Positions 8,037 to 18,441 of a stretch of 64,000 nucleotides of DNA are shown here, in pieces. The position numbers and the translations under genes were made by a program. The notes beneath the pieces were generated by a model. It ran no database searches. It saw only the letters and a list, made by a program, of their open reading frames with translations, and was not told where the DNA came from. Position 1 is the first letter of the stretch. The number at the start of each line of letters is the position of its first letter. This DNA comes from Pseudarthrobacter sp. ATCC 49987 (GTDB lineage: Bacteria; Actinomycetota; Actinomycetes; Actinomycetales; Micrococcaceae). The stretch lies in the NCBI RefSeq assembly GCF_009928425.1, contig NZ_JAABNS010000001.1:806001-870000 (forward strand), in the 5' to 3' direction.

Positions 8037-8363
8037 GTGACGTACGTAATCGCGCAGCCGTGTGTAGATGTCAAAGACAAGGCATGTATTGAAGAGTGCC
8101 CCGTCGACTGCATCTACGAGGGTGAGCGTTCCCTGTACATCCACCCCGACGAGTGTGTGGACTGCGGTGCCTGCGAGCCGGTCTGCCCCGTCGAAGCCAT
8201 CTACTACGAGGACGACACCCCGGAGGAATGGGCCGACTACTACAAGGCCAACGTGGAGTTCTTCGATGTTCTGGGGTCACCGGGCGGGGCAGCCAAGGTC
8301 GGCAATACGCACACGGACCACCCGATGATCGCCGCCCTGCCGCCGCAGAACCAAGAGAGCTAA
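8037..8363 (+). CDS. fdxA: 7Fe ferredoxin
   Basis: This is a small cytoplasmic electron carrier with one [3Fe-4S] and one [4Fe-4S] cluster. Cluster cysteines are visible at residues 9, 17 and 21 (plus 25) and in the C40-x2-C43-x2-C46-x3-C50-P pattern. The acidic C-terminal half (EDDTPEEW) is typical of actinobacterial FdxA/FdxC. Length is 108 residues. The start is GTG, with a purine-rich GGAGAGG about ten bases upstream. The gene is directly followed by dapC, a pairing conserved in actinobacteria (for example Rv1177-Rv1178). Confidence 0.95.
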   Translation: MTYVIAQPCVDVKDKACIEECPVDCIYEGERSLYIHPDECVDCGACEPVCPVEAIYYEDDTPEEWADYYKANVEFFDVLGSPGGAAKVGNTHTDHPMIAALPPQNQES

Positions 8364-8375
8364 GGCGGGGCGTCG

Positions 8376-9524
8376 GTGACATCTGCGCTGCGCAGCTTCG
8401 GCCTCAGCCTGCCCGACTACCCGTGGGAAGCCATGGCGCCGTACATCGCCAGGGCAGCCGAACACCCCGGGGGAGTCGCCAACCTGTCCATCGGGACCCC
8501 GGTGGATGACACCCCCGACGTGGTCCAGGAAGCCCTGCGCGCGGCGGCGAACGCCCCCGGCTACCCCACGGTCCACGGCACGGCCGGGCTCCGGGAAGCC
8601 ATCGCGGCCTGGTTTGAACGACGCCGCGGGGTTCCCGGGCTGGATCCGCGGGACATTATGCCCACCGTGGGCTCCAAGGAACTGGTGGCTTGGCTTCCCT
8701 TCCTGCTCGGGCTCAAGCCGGGCGACGTCGTCGTCCGCCCCACGGTCGCCTACCCGACCTACGACATCGGCGCCACGTTCGCCGGTGCCGAGCACATCGC
8801 CGCGGATGACCTGGATGAGCTTGATGCCGCCACGCGTGCCAGGGTGCGCCTCGTGTGGGTCAATTCCCCGGCGAACCCCACCGGCAGCGTCCGCGACGCC
8901 GAATCGCTCCGCCGGATCGTGCGGCAGGCCCGCGGGCTCGGCGCCGCCGTGGCCTCGGACGAGTGCTATGCCGAGCTCGGCTGGGGTGAATGGGACGTCC
9001 AGCGCGGCGGGGCGCCGGTGCCCAGCATCCTGGACCCGCAGGTCGCAGAGGGGTCCCATGAGGGCCTCCTGGCCGTGTACTCACTGAGCAAACAGTCCAA
9101 CCTGGCCGGCTACCGCGCCGCCTTCGTGGCCGGCGACCCCGCCATCATGGCGAACCTGGTCAACAGCCGCAAGCACGCGGGCATGATTGTTCCGTACCCG
9201 GTCCAGGAAGCCATGCGCGTCGCGCTCGGCGACGATGCCCACGTGCAGGCGCAGAAGGACCTCTACCGCGGCCGCCGGGAACGGATTGTGCCGGCACTGG
9301 AGCGCTTCGGGCTGACCATCCACGAATCCCACGCCGGGCTTTACCTGTGGGCGACTGCGGGCGAGGGCACCTGGGAGACGGTCGGCCGGCTCGCGGACCG
9401 CGGGATCGTCGTCGGCCCCGGCGTGTTTTACGGTGACGCCGGCAGCGGATTCATCCGCGTGGCGCTGACGGCAAGCGATGAGCGGATCGACGCTGCAGCC
9501 TCCCGTCTGGCCAAGGGGCCGTAA
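8376..9524 (+). CDS. dapC: Succinyldiaminopimelate transaminase
   Basis: This PLP-dependent class I aminotransferase makes N-succinyl-LL-2,6-diaminopimelate from the 2-amino-6-oxo precursor in DAP/lysine synthesis. The protein has 382 residues and begins with GTG 13 bases after fdxA. Visible features are the substrate-binding N-terminus (FGLSLPDYPWEAMAPY), WVNSPANPTG, the internal SDECYAELGW segment and the PLP lysine in SLSKQSNLAGYR (about K239). dapD and dapE of the same branch lie 4-6 kb downstream, supporting this role over other aminotransferases. Confidence 0.92.
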   Translation: MTSALRSFGLSLPDYPWEAMAPYIARAAEHPGGVANLSIGTPVDDTPDVVQEALRAAANAPGYPTVHGTAGLREAIAAWFERRRGVPGLDPRDIMPTVGSKELVAWLPFLLGLKPGDVVVRPTVAYPTYDIGATFAGAEHIAADDLDELDAATRARVRLVWVNSPANPTGSVRDAESLRRIVRQARGLGAAVASDECYAELGWGEWDVQRGGAPVPSILDPQVAEGSHEGLLAVYSLSKQSNLAGYRAAFVAGDPAIMANLVNSRKHAGMIVPYPVQEAMRVALGDDAHVQAQKDLYRGRRERIVPALERFGLTIHESHAGLYLWATAGEGTWETVGRLADRGIVVGPGVFYGDAGSGFIRVALTASDERIDAAASRLAKGP

Positions 9525-9752
9525 CAATGCTGTGACACGTGCCACAACCGGCGTGTTTTAGGCGGCTACGGATGGCCTTGGATTAGTGCCACCCGGAATC
9601 TGCCGGTAGTTTTTAACTGACTATCAATGGTGGCTTTCCACAAGAAGGCAGCGCAGCCGTTGGAATTTGTAGCTAAAACAGGTTCCGTGGGCGGCTTCAC
9701 CAGAAGTTGGACCAGCTTTCTACAGAGGCCCCGATGCCTCAGAGGAGACTCC

Positions 9753-11036
<1,284 letters not shown>

Positions 11037-11050
11037 TGCACTCAGGAAGT

Positions 11051-11099
11051 ACGACGCCGGCCGCTCACCCCACAAGGTGAGCGGCCGGCGTCGTTTTTC
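11051..11099 (+). terminator. Rho-independent terminator of gltA
   Basis: A perfect 19-bp stem (ACGACGCCGG... at 11051-11069, complement at 11076-11094) encloses a six-base loop and is followed by a T-run at 11094-11098. It is one of the clearest intrinsic terminators in the window. Confidence 0.95.
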
Positions 11100-11228
11100 T
11101 CTCTCCAGAGGATTTTTCTCTCCGCAGGATGCGGCCCATGGGGGCGGTGGCGGCCATCGGCCGAGGTGGGAGGCCGATTGCCGGTGTGCCCCGGCGTCGT
11201 GCGGGCACATCCGTGCTAAAAAAGACTA

Positions 11229-11876
11229 ATGCCCAAATTTGTCGACGCCGCAATCCGGCGCCAGGAAGTGGTCGAAGCGGTCTTCCGGATCGTCGCAGCC
11301 GATGGACTTGAACGGGCGTCGCTGCGCGAAGTCGCAGAGGAAGCGGAACTGGCTGTCGGATCCGTCCGGCACTACTTCGCCAGCAGCGACGAACTCCTGG
11401 CCCATTCGTTCGGGGTGGTTGTGGACCGGGTCGTGGGCAGGCTGGCGTCCGCCGACGAGCGCCTCGCCGGGACCCGGCCGGGGACCCCGGAACACCACCA
11501 GGGCGTGTTAACCCTGCTGGGCGAGTTCCTGCCGCTGGACGAGGAACGCGCTGTCGACGCCTGTGTCTGGATGGCGTTCAAGAACGCGGCGAGGACCAAG
11601 CCGTTCCTCGCCCCGGAAGCCGACCGGAGCCACCGGGCCGTGGCCGCGATCGTAGGCCGGCTCGTCATGGAACTGGCGGGCCAGGCTGACACCGGCAACA
11701 CAGGCGCGGCCATGGACCAGCAGCGACTGGTCACCGAGGCGGAGCGGCTGCTGGCCACCCTGGACGGTCTCACCATGCACGCCCTGCTGCAGCCCGAATG
11801 GATGACTGCCCAGATGTGCAGCGACGTGCTGGAGTCCCATCTCACCGGAATGGGCAGCTACGCCGGCAGCCATTAA
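11229..11876 (+). CDS. TetR-family transcriptional regulator
   Basis: This is a DNA-binding regulator of 215 residues. The N-terminal helix-turn-helix is clear (EAVFRIVAADGLERASLREVAEEAELAVGSVRHYFASSDELL, residues 17-57), followed by a helical ligand-binding domain. No ligand or target can be inferred: the neighbours are gltA and an unknown protein in the same direction. There is no good ribosome site before ATG 11229, so the message may be leaderless. Confidence 0.88.
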   Translation: MPKFVDAAIRRQEVVEAVFRIVAADGLERASLREVAEEAELAVGSVRHYFASSDELLAHSFGVVVDRVVGRLASADERLAGTRPGTPEHHQGVLTLLGEFLPLDEERAVDACVWMAFKNAARTKPFLAPEADRSHRAVAAIVGRLVMELAGQADTGNTGAAMDQQRLVTEAERLLATLDGLTMHALLQPEWMTAQMCSDVLESHLTGMGSYAGSH

Positions 11877-11933
11877 CGCGCAATTACTTGAGGAATACAC
11901 TGGAGACGTACGTCTTGCCAAGGAGGCAATTGG

Positions 11934-12545
11934 ATGCACCACACAGGCGGGCCGGGCTGGCGGATCACCATGGACACTTCGGGTCCCATGCTCATTGCAC
12001 TGTACGTTCGTGACGCCGCCGGCCTGGACAGCGCGGGGCATCCGGCCCTGTCCCACGCGGCCCCGAAGATCCGGCCGGCGGACCATTCGCACCTCATTGC
12101 GGAGGTGGGCGGTCTCAGCGCGCTCAGGACGGAGTGGGAAGCCTGGTGGGAGCAGCTCCTGAAGGCGCATCCCGAGATGTCGCCGGAACTGGGGCCGCCC
12201 GGCTTCCGTGACTTCGGCAATTCCCCCGCCCTCCGGCGGGTGCTGCAGGCGCATTTCGGTGCTGCGCTGACCTGGGCCCGGGAACGCCGCGGCGAGTACC
12301 TGGCGCTGGAGGCTGAGCGCGAAGCCGCCGGCGGGGTGCAACTGCTGCAGGACATGGTGGACGACCGGCTGCTCGAGGTGGGCCGCGCTGCCAATGATTT
12401 CACCCTGACCATCATCGAACTGCCCCTCGCCGAGCCGCGGGCCTGGTACCTGGAGCCCGACAAGATCATCATGAGCTCGGATCTGCTGTCCCAGCCGGAA
12501 CTGTTCCGCAGCTACGTGCAGCCCGTCGTGGACCTGCTGGTCTGA
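11934..12545 (+). CDS. Conserved hypothetical protein
   Basis: I do not recognise this 203-residue protein beyond an impression that it is an actinobacterial family. It has no signal peptide or membrane helix, is rich in Trp and acidic residues (EWEAWWEQLLKAHPEMSPEL) and ends in LFRSYVQPVVDLLV. AAGGAGG seven bases before ATG 11934 supports the start. It follows the TetR gene by 57 bases and could be co-transcribed with it. Confidence 0.65.
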   Translation: MHHTGGPGWRITMDTSGPMLIALYVRDAAGLDSAGHPALSHAAPKIRPADHSHLIAEVGGLSALRTEWEAWWEQLLKAHPEMSPELGPPGFRDFGNSPALRRVLQAHFGAALTWARERRGEYLALEAEREAAGGVQLLQDMVDDRLLEVGRAANDFTLTIIELPLAEPRAWYLEPDKIIMSSDLLSQPELFRSYVQPVVDLLV

Positions 12546-12586
12546 GTCCGGCCGGCCCCGGGCGGGAGCCGGCGGTAGGGGTCCGC

Positions 12587-13438
12587 TTACTGCGCCGGGG
12601 CCTCGGCGACGGTGACCCTGACCTGTCCCGCCGGTGCCCCGGAGGGCTGCCAGCCGTTGCGGTCCTGCCGTGTCCAGCTGCGCCCGTCGACCTGGACTTC
12701 CGTGACGGAGAGGGCCTTGGCGTTGGCTACCGCCCACTGGGCGACGGCCCACGCCCGGGTGCCCTCGGCTTCCAGCACGAGGCTGCGTCCCTCCGTGGAG
12801 GCAGGAATGCTGCCAAAGTCGGCGGTCAGCCGCTCCTGCACGGCGGCCGTATCGCCCGCGGCGTCGGGGTCGCGCAGCGTGCAGTCGAGGCCCGCGGCGG
12901 TGTGGCCCGTCAGTGAGGAGGCGAACGCACGGGCCATCCCCTCGTGCTCGGCGTAGGCGTCCGGGTAGGCCGAGCGCTGGACCCGCTGCGCGGCGACCGT
13001 GATATCCAGCGCCTGGTAGTCCGGGATCTTCACGAGGGCATCATAGAAGGCGTTGCTCGCGTGGTACGGGTCCATGACCTGTTCCGCGGTGCCCCAGCCC
13101 TGCGAGGGGCGCTGCTGGAAGAGGCCGCGGGAGTCCGGGCCGGCCTGGTCCCCGTGGCCAATATTCCGGATCTTGGACTCCTGCATGGCGGTGGCCAGCG
13201 CGATGCTGGCGGCCCGGGCCGGGAGCCCCCGCCGGACGGCGACGGCGGAAATGAGTCCGGCATTGGCGGCCTGGTCCGTGGCAAGTTCGGCGCTGCCGCC
13301 GCCCACCGCCGTGCAGCGTTCGGTAATGAGGACTTCCGACCGCTGCACGAACGCCACCGCCGTGTAGACCCCGCCCGCGACCATGGCCAGGGTCAGCAGC
13401 AGCACAAGACGACGGCGCAAGCTGCCTCTGCGTGCCAC
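12587..13438 (-). CDS. Membrane-anchored lysozyme/transglycosylase-like protein
   Basis: The 283-residue protein has one N-terminal membrane helix (residues 9-29) and an extracytoplasmic part. A lytic-transglycosylase-like core is visible: ALATAMQESKIRNI with a likely catalytic Glu, then SRGLFQQRPSQGWGT, then YHASNAFYDALVKI. Homologues are often labelled 'heavy metal transporter' in databases, which the sequence does not support. It starts with GTG and has GAGGGAG about seven bases upstream. A role in cell-wall cleavage is inferred from the fold. Confidence 0.72.
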   Translation of the reverse strand: MARRGSLRRRLVLLLTLAMVAGGVYTAVAFVQRSEVLITERCTAVGGGSAELATDQAANAGLISAVAVRRGLPARAASIALATAMQESKIRNIGHGDQAGPDSRGLFQQRPSQGWGTAEQVMDPYHASNAFYDALVKIPDYQALDITVAAQRVQRSAYPDAYAEHEGMARAFASSLTGHTAAGLDCTLRDPDAAGDTAAVQERLTADFGSIPASTEGRSLVLEAEGTRAWAVAQWAVANAKALSVTEVQVDGRSWTRQDRNGWQPSGAPAGQVRVTVAEAPAQ

Positions 13439-13506
13439 GAAACTACTCCCTCAGGCCCGTGCGGGGCCGGTACATTCTGCTGACGGTTGGCTTTCCGCAC
13501 TCCACC

Positions 13507-14517
13507 TTAGTTGGCGTGCAGGGCCTCGTTGAGTTCCACGGTCTGCCCCTTGCGGGGGAGGACTTCAACTTCACCGGTGGAGGAGTTGCGGCGGAAGAGC
13601 AGGTTGGGGACGCCGGAGAGCTCAACGGCCTTGACGATCTGGCTGGTGTCCTCGCCGTCGGCGTCCCTGGCCCCGACCACGCGGACTCGGGTTCCGGCCG
13701 TGACGTAGAGGCCGGCCTCGACGACGGAGTCGTCGCCGATGCTGATGCCCACTCCGGAGTTGGCGCCGAGCAGCACACGTTCGCCCAGGGAGATCTTTTC
13801 CTTGCCGCCGCCGGACAGCGTGCCCATGATCGAGGCGCCGCCGCCGACGTCGGACCCGTCACCGGTGACTACACCGGCCGAGATGCGGCCTTCCACCATG
13901 GACGTGCCCAGGGTGCCGGCGTTGAAGTTGACGAAGCCCTCGTGCATGACCGTGGTGCCCTCGGCCAGGTGCGCGCCGAGGCGGACGCGGTCGGCGTCGG
14001 CAATGCGTACGCCGGAGGGGATGACGTAGTCGACCATGCGGGGGAACTTGTCCACGCCGTAGACGGTGACTGCGCCGCGTTTGCGCAGCCGGGCACGGGT
14101 CAGTTCGAAGCCCTCGACGGCGGCGGGTCCGAAGTTGGTCCACACCACGTTGGGCAGCTTCCCGAAGATACCGTCCAGGTTAATGGTGTTCGGCTGGACC
14201 AGGCGGTGGGAGAGCAGGTGCAGGCGCAGGTAGGCGTCGGCGGTGTCGGCGGGCGCCTCGTCGAGGTGGATCTGGGCGAACACGACTTTCTGTTCGGTGC
14301 CGCGGTCGGCGTCGGCCCCGGTCGCGGCGATGTCGAGCAGCGACTGGTCCGCGTTGGCCACATCGCGGAGGCTTTCCGTCGCTGTTCCGAGGGCCGGTGC
14401 CGGGAACCAGACGTCCAGCACGGTGGCTTCACCGTTGCCGGTGGCGATCGTGGCTACGCCATAACCATAGGCGGAGCGGGCGTCTGCGGGCGCAGCGGAA
14501 GAAGCGGTTTCAGTCAT
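13507..14517 (-). CDS. dapD: 2,3,4,5-Tetrahydropyridine-2,6-dicarboxylate N-succinyltransferase
   Basis: DapD uses succinyl-CoA to succinylate tetrahydrodipicolinate in the DAP/lysine pathway. The 336-residue protein has the long actinobacterial N-terminal domain and a left-handed beta-helix of hexapeptide repeats (MVEGRISAGVVTGDGSDVGGGASIMGTLSGGG; LGANSGVGISIGDDSVVEAGLYVTAG, split here across two turns). It is divergent from dapE with 110 bases between starts, so the two pathway genes probably share a control region. Confidence 0.94.
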   Translation of the reverse strand: MTETASSAAPADARSAYGYGVATIATGNGEATVLDVWFPAPALGTATESLRDVANADQSLLDIAATGADADRGTEQKVVFAQIHLDEAPADTADAYLRLHLLSHRLVQPNTINLDGIFGKLPNVVWTNFGPAAVEGFELTRARLRKRGAVTVYGVDKFPRMVDYVIPSGVRIADADRVRLGAHLAEGTTVMHEGFVNFNAGTLGTSMVEGRISAGVVTGDGSDVGGGASIMGTLSGGGKEKISLGERVLLGANSGVGISIGDDSVVEAGLYVTAGTRVRVVGARDADGEDTSQIVKAVELSGVPNLLFRRNSSTGEVEVLPRKGQTVELNEALHAN

Positions 14518-14627
14518 GCCCCAAGTCTATAGACGGCGCCCGCCCTCCCCGAAACCCGTGACAGCCCAAGTAACCCGCACCTGTCGGATGGGAGGGGCGC
14601 GGGGAGGCCAGCGGATAAAGTGGGACG

Positions 14628-15776
14628 GTGACTGCCCCGGACTTGAATACGCACCCGAACGCCCGCCCCCCTGCCCGCCTGGACCTGCACCAGGACGTGG
14701 CACTGCTGACCGCCCGGCTTATCGACATTTACAGTGTCTCCGGGGAGGAGGGGGAGCTGACCGACGCCGTAGAGCATGCCCTCCGCTCCATCCCGCAGCT
14801 GGAACTGGTCCGCGACGGCGATTCCATCATCGCCCGCACCAACCTGGGCCGCGCCGAGCGGGTCATCCTGGCCGGGCACCTGGACACGGTGCCCCTGCCG
14901 ACCACGGATGGCTCCCTCGGGACCGTCCCGTCGTACTGGCCGTCGGGTGCACCCGGCGAGGGGGTCCTCTACGGCCGCGGCGCCACCGACATGAAGGGCG
15001 GCGTCGCGGTTCAGCTGGCGCTGGCTGCAGGACTGTTCGACGGCGGCGCGGAGCCGGACAAGGACGTCACGTTTGTCTTCTACGACCATGAGGAAGTCGA
15101 GGCCGTCAAGAGCGGGCTCGGCCGGCTGGTCCGGAACCACGGCCACCTGCTGGGCGGGGACTTCGCGATCCTGCTGGAACCCACGGACGGGACCGTGGAG
15201 GGCGGGTGCAACGGCACGATCCGCTTCGAAGCGACAACCCGTGGCGAAACCGCTCATTCCGCCCGGGCCTGGATGGGCAGCAACGCGATCCACGCCGCTG
15301 CCCCGATCCTGGCCCGGCTGGCCGCCTACGAGCCCCGGACCGTCAACGTGGATGGCCTGGACTACCGGGAGAGCCTCAACGCCGTGAAGGTCAACGGCGG
15401 GACGGCCGGCAATGTCATTCCGGACCGGTGCGTCGTGGAAATCAACTACCGGTTCGCCCCGGACAAATCCCCGGACGAGGCAGAGCAGCATGTCCAGGAG
15501 CTGCTGGAGGGATTCGACGTCGTCCGCACGGACGCCGCCGCCGGCGCCCGGCCGGGACTCAACCACCCCGCCGCCGCGTCCTTTGTCGCCGCCGTCGGCG
15601 GCACGCCAAAGCCGAAATACGGCTGGACCGACGTCGCGCGCTTCAGCGAGCTCGGTATCCCGGCGGTGAACTTCGGGCCCGGCGACGCGCTGCTGGCGCA
15701 CAAGGACAACGAACACGTCGAGGCGGATGCGATCCGCGAATGCCTGCGGGCACTGCGGAGCTGGCTCACGGCGTAA
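14628..15776 (+). CDS. dapE: Succinyl-diaminopimelate desuccinylase
   Basis: This zinc M20-family amidohydrolase releases succinate from N-succinyl-LL-DAP. The 382-residue protein starts with GTG. Metal-site motifs are AGHLDTVPL, GRGATDMKGGVAVQL, YDHEEVEAV and the C-terminal AHKDNEHVE. The lid/dimerisation domain includes GETAHSARAWMGSNAIH. It is divergent from dapD and completes a dapC-dapD-dapE set within this window. Confidence 0.95.
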   Translation: MTAPDLNTHPNARPPARLDLHQDVALLTARLIDIYSVSGEEGELTDAVEHALRSIPQLELVRDGDSIIARTNLGRAERVILAGHLDTVPLPTTDGSLGTVPSYWPSGAPGEGVLYGRGATDMKGGVAVQLALAAGLFDGGAEPDKDVTFVFYDHEEVEAVKSGLGRLVRNHGHLLGGDFAILLEPTDGTVEGGCNGTIRFEATTRGETAHSARAWMGSNAIHAAAPILARLAAYEPRTVNVDGLDYRESLNAVKVNGGTAGNVIPDRCVVEINYRFAPDKSPDEAEQHVQELLEGFDVVRTDAAAGARPGLNHPAAASFVAAVGGTPKPKYGWTDVARFSELGIPAVNFGPGDALLAHKDNEHVEADAIRECLRALRSWLTA

Positions 15777-15838
15777 GGCCAGGGACCTGCACGGGAAGAC
15801 GCGCACGAACAGGCACGGGAACAAGCGGCAACACACAA

Positions 15839-15872
15839 ACGGTCCGGAACCCCGCGCGGGGTTCCGGACCGT
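15839..15872. terminator. Hairpin between convergent dapE and gluD
   Basis: A 34-base perfect palindrome (ACGGTCCGGAACCCCGC and its complement) lies 62 bases after dapE and 47 bases after the end of gluD. Its symmetry and position fit a bidirectional terminator; there is no T-run. Confidence 0.75.
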
Positions 15873-15919
15873 TCGTGTGCGGGCAGCGCGCCCCTGGAGC
15901 AGGCCGCCGGGCCGGGGGA

Positions 15920-16753
15920 CTACTTGGCCGGGATCCCGGCGACGGGCACGTGCGCCACGCCGCCGGCGGCCTTCTTGGAGCCGCGCTTCTCGATCCAGAT
16001 CGCGAGGCGGGAGACGGAGAAGTTGATGGCGATGTAGATGGCAGCCGCCACGAAGAACACCGGGAACAGGTAAGCCGGGCCCAGGAAGTCGGCCATGATC
16101 TGCACTTTGCGCAGCAGTTCCTCGTAGGACACGATGTAGCCCAGCGAGGTGTCCTTCAGCAACACCACGAGCTGCGCCACGAGGGACGGCAGCATGCGCC
16201 GGATGGCCTGGGGCAGTTCGATGCTGCGCCGCGAAGCGAAGCTGGTGAGGCCGATTGCGAGACCGGCCTCACGCTGGCCTTTTGGCAGGGACTGGATACC
16301 GGCGCGGATGATCTCGGCGAAAATCGCCGAGTTGTACAGCACCAGGCCCGCCACGACGGCGGTGAACGAGCCCGTCGCGAAGACCAGCAGGACAAAGAAC
16401 ATCATCAGGACTACCGGCATGCCGCGCAGGAATTCCAGCACGATCCGGGTGGGGATCCGGATCCAGGCAACATCGGAGATCCGCATCAGGCAGAGCACCA
16501 GGCCCAGCGGGAAGGCGATGACGGCAGCGACTGCCGCCGCGGAGAGGGTGGCGAGGATACCGTTGCCGATCAGCACCCAGACGTCGGGGATCTGGAACAC
16601 GGCCCAGCGTTGCGCCTCGAAGATGCCCTGCTGGGCCAGGACGGTGATGGCCCACCAGAGCAGGCCGGCAATTGCGACACCACCGACGATGGAGCCAATC
16701 AGGGACACGCGGCGGGCCTTGGGGCCGGGGACGTCGTACAGGACCGAGCTCAT
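15920..16753 (-). CDS. gluD: Glutamate/polar amino-acid ABC transporter permease (GluD type)
   Basis: This is the second permease of a polar amino-acid importer. The 277-residue protein has an N-terminal membrane helix before the HisM-type permease domain, as in GluD of Corynebacterium. The EAA loop is in IRAGIQSLPKGQREAGLAIG. It overlaps the end of gluC by four bases and closes a gluA-gluB-gluC-gluD operon on the minus strand. Specificity for glutamate is inferred from gene order and similarity. Confidence 0.88.
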   Translation of the reverse strand: MSSVLYDVPGPKARRVSLIGSIVGGVAIAGLLWWAITVLAQQGIFEAQRWAVFQIPDVWVLIGNGILATLSAAAVAAVIAFPLGLVLCLMRISDVAWIRIPTRIVLEFLRGMPVVLMMFFVLLVFATGSFTAVVAGLVLYNSAIFAEIIRAGIQSLPKGQREAGLAIGLTSFASRRSIELPQAIRRMLPSLVAQLVVLLKDTSLGYIVSYEELLRKVQIMADFLGPAYLFPVFFVAAAIYIAINFSVSRLAIWIEKRGSKKAAGGVAHVPVAGIPAK

Positions 16754-17400
16754 CGGGAGATCGCCACCTTTCGTTCAACCAGAGTGGCCACATAGCCAAG
16801 CGGGACGGTTATCAGCAGGTAGAAGAAGGCGACGCCGACGAGGACCCACAGCACGGCGTCGCCGTTGGCGTTCGCGAGCTGGCGGCCGTAGCCGAAGAGT
16901 TCCAGCACGTAGAACGCGCCGGCGACCGAGGAGTTCTTGACCAGGGCGATGAGGATGTTGATCATGGGCGGGATCACCGTGCGCAGGGCCTGCGGCAGGA
17001 TGATCAGGCTGAGGACCTGGCTGAACTTCATGCCGATGCTGCGCGCGGCCTCGGCCTGGCCGACCGGGACGCTGTTGACACCGGAGCGGACCGCTTCGGC
17101 GATGAAGGCCGAGGTGTAGGCGCTCAGGGCGATGATGGCGGCGACTTCAAACTGCTGGAACGTCACCCCAAGCCGGGGCAGGACCACGGCAGCGAAGAAG
17201 AAGGCAATGGTCAGCGGAGTGTTCCGGACAATCTCCACGTACGTCATGCTGAAGCCGCGCAGGGCGGCGATGGGCGAGACCCGGGCTGCCGCGAGCAGGG
17301 TGCCAAAAATCAGTGCGATGATCCCCGAGACCACGGACAGGAAAAGGGTTCTGAGAAAACCGTCCACATACGCGGGAAGGTTTTCAATGATGACGTCCAT
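16750..17400 (-). CDS. gluC: Glutamate/polar amino-acid ABC transporter permease (GluC type)
   Basis: This 216-residue HisM-family permease is the first of two in the operon. The start MDVIIENLPAYVDGFLRT at 17400 is preceded by AAGGAA; a longer frame to 17619 only adds non-homologous residues. The coupling loop is in VRSGVNSVPVGQAEAARSIG. It probably pairs with GluD as a heterodimeric channel. Confidence 0.9.
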   Translation of the reverse strand: MDVIIENLPAYVDGFLRTLFLSVVSGIIALIFGTLLAAARVSPIAALRGFSMTYVEIVRNTPLTIAFFFAAVVLPRLGVTFQQFEVAAIIALSAYTSAFIAEAVRSGVNSVPVGQAEAARSIGMKFSQVLSLIILPQALRTVIPPMINILIALVKNSSVAGAFYVLELFGYGRQLANANGDAVLWVLVGVAFFYLLITVPLGYVATLVERKVAISR

Positions 17401-17498
17401 AGGTTCCTTAGGCTGCCTTGAGGGGGATAGGGCGGGAGGCGGGAGCGGCGGTTGCCGGGTCCGCGGCGGGCGCGTGCCCCGGCAACCGCCACACCTGG

Positions 17499-18380
17499 CT
17501 AGTAGCGGTTGATCGCGGGAAGTTCGGGTGCGGTCTTGATGACCGTGCCGGCGGTGGCTTCCCAGGCCTTCTTGTAGGAACCGTCCTTGGCGAAGGCCTC
17601 CAGCTGGTCGTTGATCCACATGCGGAAGGCGGTGTCGTTCTTCTTCAGGCCGATGCCGTAGGGCTCCTTGGTGAACGTCTGGTCGGAGGCCAGCTTGAAG
17701 GCTTCCGGCTCCTTGGCGACGAAGCCGGCAAGAATGACGTTGTCGGTGGTGATCGCTTCAACCTGCTTGTTGCGCAGCGGCTCCAGGCAGGCGGAGTAGG
17801 TGGCGGCCGGAACCAGGACTGCTCCGTACTTCTCCACGATCGTGGCGGCAGGCGTGGAACCGGTCACGGAGCAGACGTTCTTGCCCTTGACGTCTTCGGG
17901 CTTGGTGATGGACGTGTTGTCCTTGTTCACCATGAGTGCCTGGCCTGCTTCGTAGTACGGGCCGGCGAAGTCGACTTCGGTCTTGCGCTTGTCGTTAATC
18001 GTGTAGGTGGCGACGATGATGTCGACGTCGCCGTTCTTGATGAACTGCTCACGGTTTGCGGAAACCGTTTCTTTCCACTCGATCTTGTCGGCGGGGATGC
18101 CCAGCTTGCCGGCAATCAGTTTGCCCATTTCGACGTCGAAGCCGACCGGCTTCCCGTCGAGGCCCTTCTGGCCGAACAGCGGCTGGTCGAACTTGGTGCC
18201 GATGACGATCTTGCCGGCGGATGAAAGCTTGGCCATGGTCGTATCGGCAGCGAAGCTCGGCTTCTCGGCCACGGGCGGGTTGGACGTGGTGCTGGTGCTG
18301 CCGCCGCAGGCGCTCAGGCTCAGGGCCAGGGCTGCGGAGGCGGCTACCAGAAGGGATTTCCTTCGGGTCAAAAATTCCAT
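17499..18380 (-). CDS. gluB: Glutamate-type substrate-binding lipoprotein (GluB type)
   Basis: This is the extracytoplasmic binding protein of the importer. Its 293 residues begin with a lipoprotein signal (RRKSLLVAASAALALSLSAC; lipidated Cys about residue 26), followed by the SBP_bac_3 fold: IGTKFDQPLFGQK, GFDVEMGKLIAGKLG, ATYTINDKRKTEVDFAGPYY. It lies between the ATPase gene and the permease genes in the same direction. Confidence 0.92.
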   Translation of the reverse strand: MEFLTRRKSLLVAASAALALSLSACGGSTSTTSNPPVAEKPSFAADTTMAKLSSAGKIVIGTKFDQPLFGQKGLDGKPVGFDVEMGKLIAGKLGIPADKIEWKETVSANREQFIKNGDVDIIVATYTINDKRKTEVDFAGPYYEAGQALMVNKDNTSITKPEDVKGKNVCSVTGSTPAATIVEKYGAVLVPAATYSACLEPLRNKQVEAITTDNVILAGFVAKEPEAFKLASDQTFTKEPYGIGLKKNDTAFRMWINDQLEAFAKDGSYKKAWEATAGTVIKTAPELPAINRY

Positions 18381-18441
18381 GGTGACATACCTTTCATTGG
18401 TCGGCCGCCTTGCGGCGGCCGGGGTGCGAACTCGTCAGGGA

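Noticed and set aside
15206..16795. 529-codon plus-strand frame over dapE and gluD
   Set aside because: It overlaps two recognised genes in other frames and lacks any family features.
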